Below, in pieces: positions 22,527-30,686 of a DNA stretch of 64,000 nt. Numbering within the stretch: position 1 is the first letter of the stretch; each line of letters opens with the position of its first letter. Source of the stretch: Sphingomonas panni (GTDB lineage Bacteria; Pseudomonadota; Alphaproteobacteria; Sphingomonadales; Sphingomonadaceae); NCBI RefSeq assembly GCF_022664435.1, contig NZ_JAKREU010000014.1:1-64000 (forward strand). The letters are read 5' to 3'. Under the pieces are notes generated by a model that saw nothing but the letters and a program-made list of their open reading frames with translations, did no database searches and had not been told where the DNA came from. The position numbers and the translations under genes were made by a program.

Positions 22527-22868
22527 ATGCAGTCGGTCATCGAAACCAATGCCTATCTCGCAGCGGCCAAAGATGCAGGCATGAGCGTCGATGAGCAACA
22601 GGCGGTGGTCGACCTGATCGCGGCCAACCCGGAAGCTGGCCAGATCATGCCAGGGTGCGGCGGGGCGAGAAAGCTTCGGTTTGCCCGACCGGGCGGCGGC
22701 AAGTCCGGCGGATATCGGGTCATCACCTATTACGCCGGAACCGGCGTGCCGACGTTCCTGCTGACGGTGTTCGGCAAGAACGAGAAGATCAACCTTACCA
22801 AAGGCGAGCGCAATGCGCTGGCCGCTTTGACCAAGACACTGGCGGATAGCCTCGGGAGACAGCGATGA
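22527..22868 (+). CDS. RelE/HigB-like toxin
   Basis: A 113-residue protein of the RelE/ParE superfamily (similar to HigB2/YgiU-like proteins): a helical N-terminus, MPGCGGARKLRFARPGGGKS, then strands SGGYRVITYYAG and TFLLTVFGKNEKINLTKGE. Members cut mRNA on the ribosome. The toxin gene precedes the antitoxin gene, as in hig-type operons, with a four-base overlap (ATGA). No Shine-Dalgarno is visible before the ATG; with the promoter placed directly upstream, the message would be leaderless. Confidence 0.82.
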   Translation: MQSVIETNAYLAAAKDAGMSVDEQQAVVDLIAANPEAGQIMPGCGGARKLRFARPGGGKSGGYRVITYYAGTGVPTFLLTVFGKNEKINLTKGERNALAALTKTLADSLGRQR

Positions 22869-23149
22869 AGAGTGCCTTCGACAAGATCGCAGCCGGTCTG
22901 GAGGATGCGATCGCCCATGCCGATGGTGAAGCGAACCGGGGAAGGGTCGCCGCACCCATCGATGTGGCAGCAATCCGCAAACGGACTGGAAAGACCCAGC
23001 AGCAATTCGCACGTGCCTATCACCTGCCGGTGGGAACGGTGCGGGATTGGGAACAGCGCCGGAGCCAGCCCGATGCCCCGGCACGGGTGTTGCTGGGACT
23101 GATCGGTGCCGAACCTGAAACGATCGAAAGGCTCGTCCAGCACGGCTGA
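22865..23149 (+). CDS. HTH antitoxin (HigA/NadS-like)
   Basis: A 94-residue partner of the preceding toxin. The C-terminal half is a Cro/C1-type helix-turn-helix: IDVAAIRKRTGKTQQQFARA, then PVGTVRDWEQRRSQPDAPAR. The N-terminal half (MKSAFDKIAAGLEDAIAHADG) would bind the toxin. It most likely represses the promoter at 22493-22520 through the two TACGG palindromes. Confidence 0.85.
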   Translation: MKSAFDKIAAGLEDAIAHADGEANRGRVAAPIDVAAIRKRTGKTQQQFARAYHLPVGTVRDWEQRRSQPDAPARVLLGLIGAEPETIERLVQHG

Positions 23150-23161
23150 CGGGCCGTTTAT

Positions 23162-24499
23162 CTACATGTCGACACGTCGACCTGTCGCCTGCGCCGCCAT
23201 GCCGCGCACATCGACCCGCGCCTTCAGCCTTGCGCCCAAGAGCGCCGTGCCGCTGATCTTGCGCTGGACGAACAGGGTTTCGACATGCGGCACGTGCCAC
23301 GTCGCGCGGTCGGCGGCGAGGGCCTTGGCCTCCTCGCGCACCACCGGCACGAAGGCGCGGTCGCCGAAGTCGAACGGGCCGGGTCGCGCCATCGCCTCGT
23401 CGATCGCGGCGATGATCCGGTCGACGGCGGCGCGGTGGGCGCGGACCGCCGCTTCGCCGAGAAAGCCGGTTTCGACCGCCACGTCGCGGATGGTGTCGCG
23501 GTCATGCGCCAGGCCGGCGGCGATCAGGCGACGGTACGCGTCGGCGGTGTCGGGCGGTACGGGCCGGGTCGCGCCGAAATCGAGCAGGACGACGCGCCCG
23601 CTATCCGCCTGCCAGCGATAATTGGCGAAATTGGGGTCGGTCTGCATCTCGGCGAACTCGAACAGCTCGCGCAGCACGAGGTCGATCAGCGCGGTCATCG
23701 CCGCGTCGCGCGTGGCCTGTGGCGCGGTCGCCAGCCCCTCGATCGGCGTGCCGTCGATATAGTCCATGGCGAGGATGCGGGTGGTGGTCAGCGCCTCGAC
23801 CGGGCGGGGCACGGCATAGCGCGGGTCGCCGTCGAGCCGGTCGGCATAGCGGCGCATCGCATCGGCTTCGCGCGCGTAATCGGCTTCGTCGGCGAGCTGG
23901 CGCTTGGCCTCGGCGAGCAGGGGTTTCAGGTCCAGCTCGCGCGGCAACAGGTTGGAGACGCGCAGCAGCGTGGCGACATTGTCGACGTCCGCGTCGATGC
24001 TTTCACGGACGCCGGGATATTGCACCTTGATCGCGAGGCGGCGGCCATCGGCCAGCTCGGCGCGATGAACCTGCCCGATCGAGGCGGCGGCGATCGGGCG
24101 CGCGTCGAACTTGGCGAGCTTGGTCCGCCAGTCCGGCCCCCATTCGGCGATCAGCAGCCGGTCGAGCTGGGCCGGGGGCATGGTCTGCCCCTGATTGCGC
24201 AATTGTGCGAGGATGGTGGCCAGTTCGGGCGGGAGCAGGTCGCCTGCATCCATCGAGATCATCTGCCCGAGCTTCATGGCGGCTCCGCGCAGGTGCGACA
24301 GCCGGTCGGCCATGCGCTTGGCATTGGCGGGGGTGAGGATCAGGTCGCCCATGCGCGGCCGCTCCCCGCTGGCGATCCGCCGCGCCCCCTCGGCCAGCAT
24401 CCCGCCCGCGATCCCGCCGGCGAGACGCCCGAAACCGGACAGGCGCGACAAACGGCCGCTGGGCACGGCGCGGCCGGGGCGAAGGGGTTCGTCGGTCAT
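23162..24499 (-). CDS. ABC1/UbiB-family atypical kinase
   Basis: A 445-residue protein of the ABC1 (ADCK/UbiB) protein-kinase-like family. It shows the family's KxGQ motif (AAMKLGQMISMDAGDLLPPEL), an Ala-rich nucleotide loop AAASIGQVHRAEL, RRLAIKVQYPGV with the lysine, and VLLLDFGATR-type metal-binding Asp. Members support ubiquinone synthesis or membrane lipid homeostasis. The start at 24499 is preferred over longer frames that would translate a REP-like element. Its C-terminal residues (Thr-Gly-Arg-Arg-Val-Asp-Met) are encoded by an octad cluster, so the original end has probably been replaced. Confidence 0.85.
   Translation of the reverse strand: MTDEPLRPGRAVPSGRLSRLSGFGRLAGGIAGGMLAEGARRIASGERPRMGDLILTPANAKRMADRLSHLRGAAMKLGQMISMDAGDLLPPELATILAQLRNQGQTMPPAQLDRLLIAEWGPDWRTKLAKFDARPIAAASIGQVHRAELADGRRLAIKVQYPGVRESIDADVDNVATLLRVSNLLPRELDLKPLLAEAKRQLADEADYAREADAMRRYADRLDGDPRYAVPRPVEALTTTRILAMDYIDGTPIEGLATAPQATRDAAMTALIDLVLRELFEFAEMQTDPNFANYRWQADSGRVVLLDFGATRPVPPDTADAYRRLIAAGLAHDRDTIRDVAVETGFLGEAAVRAHRAAVDRIIAAIDEAMARPGPFDFGDRAFVPVVREEAKALAADRATWHVPHVETLFVQRKISGTALLGARLKARVDVRGMAAQATGRRVDM
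23163..23186. repeat. GACMTGTC octad cluster 10
   Basis: TACATGTC, GACACGTC and GACCTGTC in perfect register, overlapping the last codons and stop of the ABC1 kinase gene and lying 13 bp beyond the antitoxin gene stop. Seventeen kb from the par operon, it is the most distant clear array. Confidence 0.65.
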
Positions 24500-24593
24500 G
24501 GGAGTGGAGCGAGCGGGCGGGGCGGTGGTTCCCATGGGTGCCCGAAGGGGTGGGGGACGTGCGACAGGGCACCAGATCCATTTTCCCGGAAAC

Positions 24594-24674
24594 GTCGCCC
24601 CAGCGAAGGCTGGGGCCTCGTGCGGCTTCTGCGGTGCGCCATCAAAGGGAGATCCCAGCCTTCGCTGGGATGAC
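24594..24674. repeat. REP-like palindrome, GTCGCCCCAGC family, second copy
   Basis: Arms GTCGCCCCAGCGAAGGCTGG and TCCCAGCCTTCGCTGGGATGAC around a spacer of about 40 bp; 81 bp like the copy at 9805. Apart from this element, the interval 24500-24870 contains only a small palindrome CACTGACAGTG at 24831-24841 that could be an operator for the next gene. Confidence 0.65.
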
Positions 24675-24870
24675 GTTGTGGTCAGCAAGGCTGGATCAGA
24701 TTCCGGAATCGATCAACACTCGACCGGCAAGGTAAGTGGTATAGCGAGTAAAAGGCATTTGATTTTCCCGGTCCGATCCGAGGTGGTGGCGTAAGAGGCG
24801 ATTATGGTCCGTCGATCCGACCCAGACCTACACTGACAGTGAGCCTGTTCTGATGGAAGGAAACGCGACC

Positions 24871-25239
24871 ATGGCTATCCGCCCGATCCGCAACGATGCC
24901 GATCATGAAGATGCGCTGCGCGAGATCGAGGCGCTGTGGGGTGCCGAGGAAGGGACCGAGGCGGGCGACCGGCTCGACGTGCTGGTAACGTTGGTCGAAA
25001 CCTATGAGCGCCGGCGCTGGCCGATCGAGCGACTGGATCCGGTGCGCGCGATCGAGGCGGCGATGGAGATGAACGGCTATACCCGTGCTCAGCTGGCCGC
25101 CTTGATCGGGCAATCGCGGGCGAGTGAAATCCTGAACCGTCGACGGCCGCTGACCCTGCCGATGATCCGGGCGATTTCGGAGGCGTGGCATGTTCCGGCC
25201 GGGGTGCTGGTACAGGAATATGCACTGACCGGGCGGTGA
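24871..25239 (+). CDS. HigA-type HTH antitoxin without adjacent toxin
   Basis: A 122-residue protein like the HigA antitoxins whose genes normally follow higB: N-terminal IRNDADHEDALREIEALWGA and GDRLDVLVTLVETYE, then a helix-turn-helix with MNGYTRAQLAALIGQSRASE and ILNRRRPLTLPMIRAIS. GGAAGGAAA before the second Met sets the start at 24871 instead of 24853. No higB-like frame is visible upstream, where a REP-like palindrome now lies, so the toxin has probably been lost or replaced. Confidence 0.8.
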   Translation: MAIRPIRNDADHEDALREIEALWGAEEGTEAGDRLDVLVTLVETYERRRWPIERLDPVRAIEAAMEMNGYTRAQLAALIGQSRASEILNRRRPLTLPMIRAISEAWHVPAGVLVQEYALTGR

Positions 25240-25242
25240 CTG

Positions 25243-25286
25243 GGTTATCCCTTTTGCGGCACGATCGCGCCCCGAAAGGGATAACC
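25243..25286. terminator. Bidirectional terminator-like stem between convergent genes
   Basis: GGTTATCCCTTT (25243-25254) and AAAGGGATAACC (25275-25286) form a perfect 12-bp stem with a 20-nt loop, placed between the converging antitoxin and TonB receptor genes. Confidence 0.6.
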
Positions 25287-25294
25287 GTCTCCCG

Positions 25295-27748
25295 TCAGAA
25301 CGACGCCGACACCGTGACCCCATAGGTGCGCGGGTCGCCGAGCTGGCCGACGATCAGGCCGGTATTGCCCGACTGGGTCGCCAGCAGCTCGTAATAATTC
25401 TCGTCGAAGGCGTTGCGCAGCCACAGGAACGCGTTCCACCCCTTGTCCGCACGGTAGCCGAGGCGGAAATTGGTGATGCTGTACCCGTCGATATAGGTGT
25501 AGGCCGAGGGCGACGGGTTGGACGAGAAGCGCGAGCGATAGCTGCCGTCGAAACCGAGATAGGCATTGCCGTCGGTCGTGCCGAGCTTCGCCGGCAGGCT
25601 ATATTCCGCCCCGTACGAGAACGCCCATTTCGAGATGCCGGGCAGGCGTTGTCCCGATACGTCGCACGCGGTCGGGCTGATCCCGCCGGGGGTGCCCGGC
25701 GCGCTGGGGCTCTGGCCCGCCGCCGCCGCCGTGCCGCCGGCCAGTTCGGGCGGGCAGGGGGCGTCGGTGAAGCGGACGTACTTCGCATCGGTGTACGCCG
25801 CGTTGGCGTAGAGGTTCAGCCGCTCGGTCGGGCGGAAGGCGGTGTCGAGTTCGATGCCGCGCGTGCGCACCGCCTCGGCATTGGCGAGATAGCCGCGCAG
25901 CACGCCGAGCTGCCCGTTGGTCACCGTCGCCTGATAATCGCTAATGTTGGTCCAGAAGGCGGCGAGGTTGGCGGTGATGCGCCGGTCGAGCCACTGGGTC
26001 TTCACGCCGACTTCGTAATGGTTGACCCGTTCGGGCTTTACCTGCGCGGCGGCGAGGATCGGGTTGTTGTTGCCGTCCAAGGGCAGGCCCGACAGGTTGA
26101 TGCCGCCCGATTTATAGCTGCGGGCATAGGTCGCGTACGCATGGACGTCGCGCGCGACATCATAGGCGAGGGTGACGTCGCCCGACACGTTCCAGTCGTC
26201 GAAATCGGGGCGATAGCTTTGCGGGGCGAGCACGCCGCACCGGTCGCGGGTGACGCTGCTGGCGGCCTGCGATGCCGCCGAACAGTTGAGTAGCGCGCCG
26301 GTGCCGGTGGTGACGACCGACACGTAATCGCCGGTCTTCTTGTCATAATTCACCCGCACGCCCGGCGCGATCGACAGCGCGTCGGTCAGGTGCCAGGTCA
26401 GCTTGCCGAACACCGCCGCGCTGGTGTTGGCAAAGCCGATGGTGTTGCGCGAGGTCAGGCCGTTCAGCACCGCCGGGTTGCCGGCATTGGCGCCAGTCGG
26501 ATTGAGCAGGAAGCGCGACGCGGCCGGCCCCTGCACCTGCAACCCCTGCGTATCGATCGTCTGGTGGAAATAGAACAGGCCGGCGACGTAATCGATCGCG
26601 CGCTTGCCGTTCGACGCGATGCGCAGTTCCTGGCTCCACTGGCGCTGCTGCGACGGATTGGCCGACACGGTGGTGATCGGCAGGCCGATGAAATCGCGGT
26701 CGTTCGACGGGTCCCAGTTCCAGAAGCGCCACGCGCTGACCGAGGTCAGCGTCGCCGCGCCCAGATCGAGATTGCCGACCAGCGAGACGCCGCCCAGCTC
26801 CTGTCGCGCGCGAAGCGGGGTGTCGAGGTCGGTCAGCCGGTCGAACGCGTCGGTCGAGGGCGGGCGATAGCCGAAGGCGGCGGCCAGCGCGGCATATTGG
26901 CGGGCGAGCGGCCGCTGCGTCGTGCCGGTGCGGACATAGATCTGCGCGCAGCAATCGGGGTTCTGGTGGCCGTAATCGCCGTACAGGGTGATATCGAGGT
27001 TCGCGGCCGGCTTCCACAGCAGCTGCCCGCGCACGCTCTGGTTATCCTGCGCATTGGCATAGCCGCCGAGCGCGGTGTTGCGGATCGTACCGCGCCGCGA
27101 GGTGACCGAGGCGGAGATGCGCGCGGCCAGCGTATCGCCGACGAGCGGGCCGGAGGCCGACGCCTTGGCCTGGATGAAGTCGTAATTGCCGGTGGTCAGT
27201 TCGACGCGCGCTTCGGGGGTGAAGCTGGGTTTGCGCGTGGTGATGTTGATCGCGCCGGCCGTGGTGTTCTTGCCGTAGAGCGTCCCCTGCGGCCCGCGCA
27301 GGATCTCGATGCGTTCGGTGTCGGTGAAGTCGAACGTCGCCGAGGCGATGCGGCTGTAATAGACGCCGTCGACATAGATGCCGACGCCCTGTTCGATGCC
27401 GTCATTGGTGAGGCCGAAGGGCGCGCCGAGGCCGCGGATATTGGCGGCGCTGTTGCGCGGGTTGGTCGAATAGAATTGCAGCGTCGGCTGCAGCTGGGTC
27501 AGGCGGTTGACGTTGTACGCGCCGGTATCGGCCAGGGTCGTGCCGCCGATCACCGACATGGCGATCGGCACCTGCTGCACCGTTTCGGCGCGGCGGCGGG
27601 CGGTGACGACGATCTCTCCGGTATCGGCGGGGGCGAGGCGGCCGGTGTCGGTGCGGGTTTCTTCCTCCGGCACCTGCACGACCGGTTCGGGCGGCGGCGA
27701 GGCTTGCGCTGCGACCTGCGCCAATATCAGCGCCAACGACAATGCCAT
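25295..27748 (-). CDS. TonB-dependent outer membrane receptor
   Basis: An 817-residue receptor. A short signal peptide (MALSLALILAQVAAQA) is followed by Pro/Glu-rich linker, a TonB-box-like GEIVVTARRR, a plug domain (VPIAMSVIGG, NIRGLGAPF, GRGPQGTLYGKNTTAGAIN-type motif) and a 22-strand barrel ending in Phe (GVTVSASF). The LYGKNTTAGAINITTRKP segment is characteristic of the large sphingomonad family that takes up siderophores, aromatics or carbohydrates. AGGGAG lies before the ATG. Substrate unknown. It follows the WGR gene by 77 bp on the same strand. Confidence 0.9.
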   Translation of the reverse strand: MALSLALILAQVAAQASPPPEPVVQVPEEETRTDTGRLAPADTGEIVVTARRRAETVQQVPIAMSVIGGTTLADTGAYNVNRLTQLQPTLQFYSTNPRNSAANIRGLGAPFGLTNDGIEQGVGIYVDGVYYSRIASATFDFTDTERIEILRGPQGTLYGKNTTAGAINITTRKPSFTPEARVELTTGNYDFIQAKASASGPLVGDTLAARISASVTSRRGTIRNTALGGYANAQDNQSVRGQLLWKPAANLDITLYGDYGHQNPDCCAQIYVRTGTTQRPLARQYAALAAAFGYRPPSTDAFDRLTDLDTPLRARQELGGVSLVGNLDLGAATLTSVSAWRFWNWDPSNDRDFIGLPITTVSANPSQQRQWSQELRIASNGKRAIDYVAGLFYFHQTIDTQGLQVQGPAASRFLLNPTGANAGNPAVLNGLTSRNTIGFANTSAAVFGKLTWHLTDALSIAPGVRVNYDKKTGDYVSVVTTGTGALLNCSAASQAASSVTRDRCGVLAPQSYRPDFDDWNVSGDVTLAYDVARDVHAYATYARSYKSGGINLSGLPLDGNNNPILAAAQVKPERVNHYEVGVKTQWLDRRITANLAAFWTNISDYQATVTNGQLGVLRGYLANAEAVRTRGIELDTAFRPTERLNLYANAAYTDAKYVRFTDAPCPPELAGGTAAAAGQSPSAPGTPGGISPTACDVSGQRLPGISKWAFSYGAEYSLPAKLGTTDGNAYLGFDGSYRSRFSSNPSPSAYTYIDGYSITNFRLGYRADKGWNAFLWLRNAFDENYYELLATQSGNTGLIVGQLGDPRTYGVTVSASF

Positions 27749-27825
27749 GCGTAATCTCCCTGTCCTTTGATGGGAGAATGGCGCAGGCGTATAAGTCCAG
27801 CAATAGCGTAGGAATTTAGTGCGCC

Positions 27826-28086
27826 CTAGTTTGGCTTGTAGCCGACCCCGATCCGGCGGGGGGCGCGCGCCCGCCGGGCAAGCAGTGCGCGGACATGGGC
27901 CAGCGCGGCGCCATCGTCGGCAAAGGCGCGCACCAGCCTTTGCCCCGCACGCCCGATCCGGCCCCATTGCGTCTCGACGAGCAGCATCCCGAACAAGTCG
28001 CGATAGACGACCACGCGCCAGCGCCGGGCGATCCCCCGTGCGGGGTCGCGGGCGGTCAGCTCGATCGGCAGGAAGGGCAGCTCCAT
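27826..28086 (-). CDS. Small WGR-domain protein
   Basis: An 86-residue protein that is essentially one WGR domain: RRWRVVVYRDLFGMLLVETQWGRIGRAGQ, quoted here only in its key parts Trp-Gly-Arg-Ile-Gly, followed by a helix and a basic Arg-rich C-terminus (LARRARAPRRI). WGR domains occur in PARP enzymes and bind nucleic acid ends. Stand-alone versions in alphaproteobacteria are uncharacterised and often plasmid-borne. Last of four small genes reading leftward. Confidence 0.8.
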   Translation of the reverse strand: MELPFLPIELTARDPARGIARRWRVVVYRDLFGMLLVETQWGRIGRAGQRLVRAFADDGAALAHVRALLARRARAPRRIGVGYKPN

Positions 28087-28135
28087 GGGCACAATATCGC
28101 GCGGGCGCGCGGGCTTGTCCTGCGGATTGTTTGAA

Positions 28136-28399
28136 TCAGCGGGGGGACTTCGATCGAGCGAATGAATCACGACGCAGCCGTGCCGCGTGGAGCAGGTCGA
28201 CGGTGCGGCCATGCCCGCGCCATCCCGCGCGCACCATCTGCCCGACCCGCTTGCCATGGACCAGCAGCGGCAGCGCCAGCAGCGCTACGGGAAAGAAGGC
28301 GAGGGTCAGCGCCGATCCGTCGAGCGCCGCCGCCATGGCGCAGGACAGGCCGAACAGCGCCAGCCCGGCCGCCTTCCAGCGCAGGTCGCGCCGGGTCAT
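28136..28399 (-). CDS. Small two-helix membrane protein
   Basis: An 87-residue protein. Two hydrophobic segments (about 11-30, AAGLALFGLSCAMAAAL, and 33-50, LTLAFFPVALLALPLLV) form a hairpin, followed by a basic tail (GKRVGQMVRAGWRGHGRTVD). It starts by ATGA overlap with the preceding methyltransferase-like gene, so translation is coupled. Function unknown. Confidence 0.65.
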   Translation of the reverse strand: MTRRDLRWKAAGLALFGLSCAMAAALDGSALTLAFFPVALLALPLLVHGKRVGQMVRAGWRGHGRTVDLLHAARLRRDSFARSKSPR

Positions 28400-28878
28400 G
28401 CGTGCTGCTCCATGTCGGCGATCAGCAGCGTTGCCGCCGCCCTCAGCACCGCCGCCATGCCGGTGGCGTCGACGGGCCGCGCGCCCGGCCAGAGCAGCAG
28501 GTCGGCGGGGGCCTCCGCCTCCTGCGTGAGCGCCGTGCGCATATCGGCCATGTCGAACGAAAGCCCGATGGCGGGATCGTGCAGCCGTGCGGCGGCGGCG
28601 CGGGCGCGGCCGATCAGCGCCGGCGACCCGTCGATGCCGCGCCCCTCGATCGCGGTGAAGCCAAGCGCCCGGGCATGGCGTCCGACCTCGATCAGCAGCG
28701 TGCCGCAGGCGCAATCGGCATCGACGATCCGCACCGCATGGCGATGGGCGTCGCGCAGGCCCTGCAATGCGGCGACGATCTGTGGCCAGCGCGGATCGGC
28801 GCGCACGCTGCGGCGGACGGGTACCGGACGCGCGCGCATGGCGGGCGGGGCGGGGGCGATGCGGGCGGCGGTCCTCAT
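28396..28878 (-). CDS. Methyltransferase-like protein
   Basis: A 160-residue protein with a shortened class I SAM-binding fold: VRIVDADCACGTLLIEVG resembles motif I (normally xDxGxGxG; here Cys and Ala replace two Gly), then ALGFTAIEGRGIDGSPALIGRA, and ADLLLWPGAR. The altered glycine motif raises doubt about SAM binding. Start chosen at the ATGA overlap with the upstream gene. It belongs to a translationally coupled run of three genes. Confidence 0.6.
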   Translation of the reverse strand: MRTAARIAPAPPAMRARPVPVRRSVRADPRWPQIVAALQGLRDAHRHAVRIVDADCACGTLLIEVGRHARALGFTAIEGRGIDGSPALIGRARAAAARLHDPAIGLSFDMADMRTALTQEAEAPADLLLWPGARPVDATGMAAVLRAAATLLIADMEQHA

Positions 28879-29126
28879 GCCGCCACCCGCTCGCCATCGC
28901 TCAGCGGCGCGAAGGACACGCACGGGACCAACGGCGCGGTCGCCATGCACAGACAGGCATGGTGCATCCGGCATTCGCCGCGGGCATAGCCGATCGCGGC
29001 ATCGCGCGACACGAACCGCCCTTCGAGGCGGTGGCGGCTGTCCTGCACCAGCCAGTGGCCGGCGGCGTCCTGTCCGACATAGATGGTCGCCGGTTCGTCA
29101 GGCTCCGGGATGGGGTCGCTTGCCAT
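28875..29126 (-). CDS. DUF2188-like small protein
   Basis: An 83-residue protein: TIYVGQDAAGHWLVQDSRHR, then EGRFVSRDAAIGYARGEC, which has the pattern of DUF2188-type domains (a hydrophobic strand, Gly-x-Trp-x-Val, then a helix with DAA-x-x-Y-A). The C-terminal part is rich in Cys, Met and His (CRMHHACLCM), which could bind metal. First gene of the small leftward operon. The upstream 213 bp, shared with the divergent gene at 29340, hold no further gene. Confidence 0.6.
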   Translation of the reverse strand: MASDPIPEPDEPATIYVGQDAAGHWLVQDSRHRLEGRFVSRDAAIGYARGECRMHHACLCMATAPLVPCVSFAPLSDGERVAA

Positions 29127-29339
29127 GGAAATCGTCTCTTGCGGTCGGACGTCGTGCGTCCGCCCCGTCCAGCTATGCCCCGCCGCATTGGGTTTCGAGA
29201 GCGATTCCAGACAATTGCATAGCGCGCGCATAGTGCGGCGCGGCGATTATGCCGCCGCTATGCGAAAGGCGGAAATCGCTCTCGTCTTGCTATGCCGCGC
29301 CCGATAGCTGGTGTGCCACGTTGCAAGAGGAGACGTGGC

Positions 29340-29594
29340 ATGGAGCGATGGCGAACCCGCCGGGCCGACCGGGCCTTGCGGCTGTCGGGGCTAATGTTGC
29401 TGGCGGTGGCGGGGGTGGCGTTGCGCTGGCTGACTGCGCTGCATGTGCCGCCGCAATCGGCGGGGTTGTTCGCCTATGGGCTGGGCGCGGTCGGCTATAT
29501 GGCGGCGAGCAGCGGCGCTGCGCTGGTGATGCTGGGGCGGCACCTGTTCGACGAGGTGGCGGTCAGTCTGCGCTGGAGGCGGCATCGGGGATAG
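29340..29594 (+). CDS. Small membrane protein
   Basis: An 84-residue protein with two hydrophobic helices (about 14-32 and 42-64: LFAYGLGAVGYMAASSGAAL) between basic ends (MERWRTRRADRALR and SLRWRRHRG). AGAGGAG at 29326-29332 gives a strong start signal. Divergent from the DUF2188-like operon. Function unknown. Confidence 0.6.
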   Translation: MERWRTRRADRALRLSGLMLLAVAGVALRWLTALHVPPQSAGLFAYGLGAVGYMAASSGAALVMLGRHLFDEVAVSLRWRRHRG

Positions 29595-29669
29595 CGGGTT
29601 CTCGACGGACGCTTCTCGACAGGCTCGAAGCTGCTCGAACCGAACGGGGCGGGGGACCTCACCCCATTC

Positions 29670-29751
29670 GTCACCCCAGCGCAGGCTGGGGTATCCCTGT
29701 GGTACGCGCGCCGTGTCCCAATGGGGAGATCCCAGCCTGCGCTGGGATGAC
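29670..29751. repeat. REP-like palindrome, GTCACCCCAGC family
   Basis: Arms GTCACCCCAGCGCAGGCTGG and CCCAGCCTGCGCTGGGATGAC. First of three palindromes that fill the gene-free interval 29595-29993. Confidence 0.65.
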
Positions 29752-29789
29752 GTTCGCGGCGAGGGGGGCATCTCTTGCATCCCCCACCC

Positions 29790-29885
29790 GTCATTCCGGC
29801 GAAGGCCGGAATCCATGGATGGGGTAACGTCGCGTTTCGATCGTGAACACCCGACACAATGGATTCCGGCCTTCGCCGGAATGAC
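29790..29885. repeat. REP-like palindrome, GTCATTCCGGC family
   Basis: Nearly perfect arms GTCATTCCGGCGAAGGCCGG and CCGGCCTTCGCCGGAATGAC; both extend through AATCCAT/ATGGATT toward the centre. Confidence 0.7.
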
Positions 29886-29903
29886 GGGGGAGTAGAAAAC
29901 CGC

Positions 29904-29981
29904 GCACCCCCGCGCAGGCGGGGGTCCAGAGCGGCGGGGCGCAACGCCTGCGACCTTGGACCCCCGCCTGCGCGGGGGTAC
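29904..29981. repeat. REP-like palindrome, GCACCCCCGCG family
   Basis: Arms GCACCCCCGCGCAGGCGGGG and CCCCGCCTGCGCGGGGGTAC, extended inward by GTCCA/TGGAC. It ends 13 bp from the anti-sigma gene stop. Confidence 0.7.
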
Positions 29982-29993
29982 GCCAGCGCTGTT

Positions 29994-30686
29994 CTACCGC
30001 CCCTTCAGCGCCGCCGCCTCGCCCGCGGCATCCAGCGGGTCGCCCGCCGCCATTGCCTGTGCCTGTTCCAGCACCGCCGCCATCGGCGATCCGGCCTGGG
30101 CATAGGCGGTGGTGGTCGCTTGCCCCCCGCCCTGCAGCGCCTGCACCCGCCATGGCCCGCCATTGCCGGCACAGGCGATGCCGCCGGTCGTACCGGTCTC
30201 GAAGGTGCGGCACAGCGCGCCGGCGCGGTCGCGGAAGGTGATGCCGATCCTGACCGGCGCGTCCGCTCCCTGCGTCGAGGCAAGCTGCATGTCGAGCGCG
30301 CGGGCGAGCTTCCCTTGCGCGACCGCCGTCCCGCCTTCGAAGCCCAGCTCGCCGCCCGACCGTGGCACCAGCTGCCCGAGCAGCAGCCCGGCGACGAGGC
30401 TGGCGGCGACAGCGCCCCACCAGCGTTGCGGTTTCGGCGCGGGCTTGCGCGTCGGGAAGGCGACGACGTTATCGGTACGCGCGAACAGCGCCTCGACCCC
30501 GGCGGGCATCGGTTGTGCGTCGAGGGCCGCGAAACCGCCGCGCAGCCGGGCGGTCAGCGCACGGTGGCGCTCGACCTCTGCGGCAAGCGACGGATCGTCG
30601 GCCATCGCCCGTTCGACCCGCTTCGCGCTGATCGGGTCCAGCTCGCCATCGGCATAGGCGGCGAGCGTTTCGGGGTCGATCGTCAT
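29994..30686 (-). CDS. Anti-sigma factor, zinc-finger-like ChrR/RskA type without Zn motif
   Basis: A 230-residue protein in operon with the ECF sigma gene (ATGA overlap). The N-terminus (MTIDPETLAAYADGELDPIS) is the usual anti-sigma start seen in FecR/RskA-like proteins; a helical cytoplasmic part follows. One TM helix (about residues 90-106, WGAVAASLVAGLLLGQLVP) leads to a periplasmic domain with two Cys (GALCRTFETG, GGIACAGNGG). The HxxxCxxC zinc motif is absent. It would hold the sigma factor at the membrane until a signal releases it. Confidence 0.85.
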   Translation of the reverse strand: MTIDPETLAAYADGELDPISAKRVERAMADDPSLAAEVERHRALTARLRGGFAALDAQPMPAGVEALFARTDNVVAFPTRKPAPKPQRWWGAVAASLVAGLLLGQLVPRSGGELGFEGGTAVAQGKLARALDMQLASTQGADAPVRIGITFRDRAGALCRTFETGTTGGIACAGNGGPWRVQALQGGGQATTTAYAQAGSPMAAVLEQAQAMAAGDPLDAAGEAAALKGR

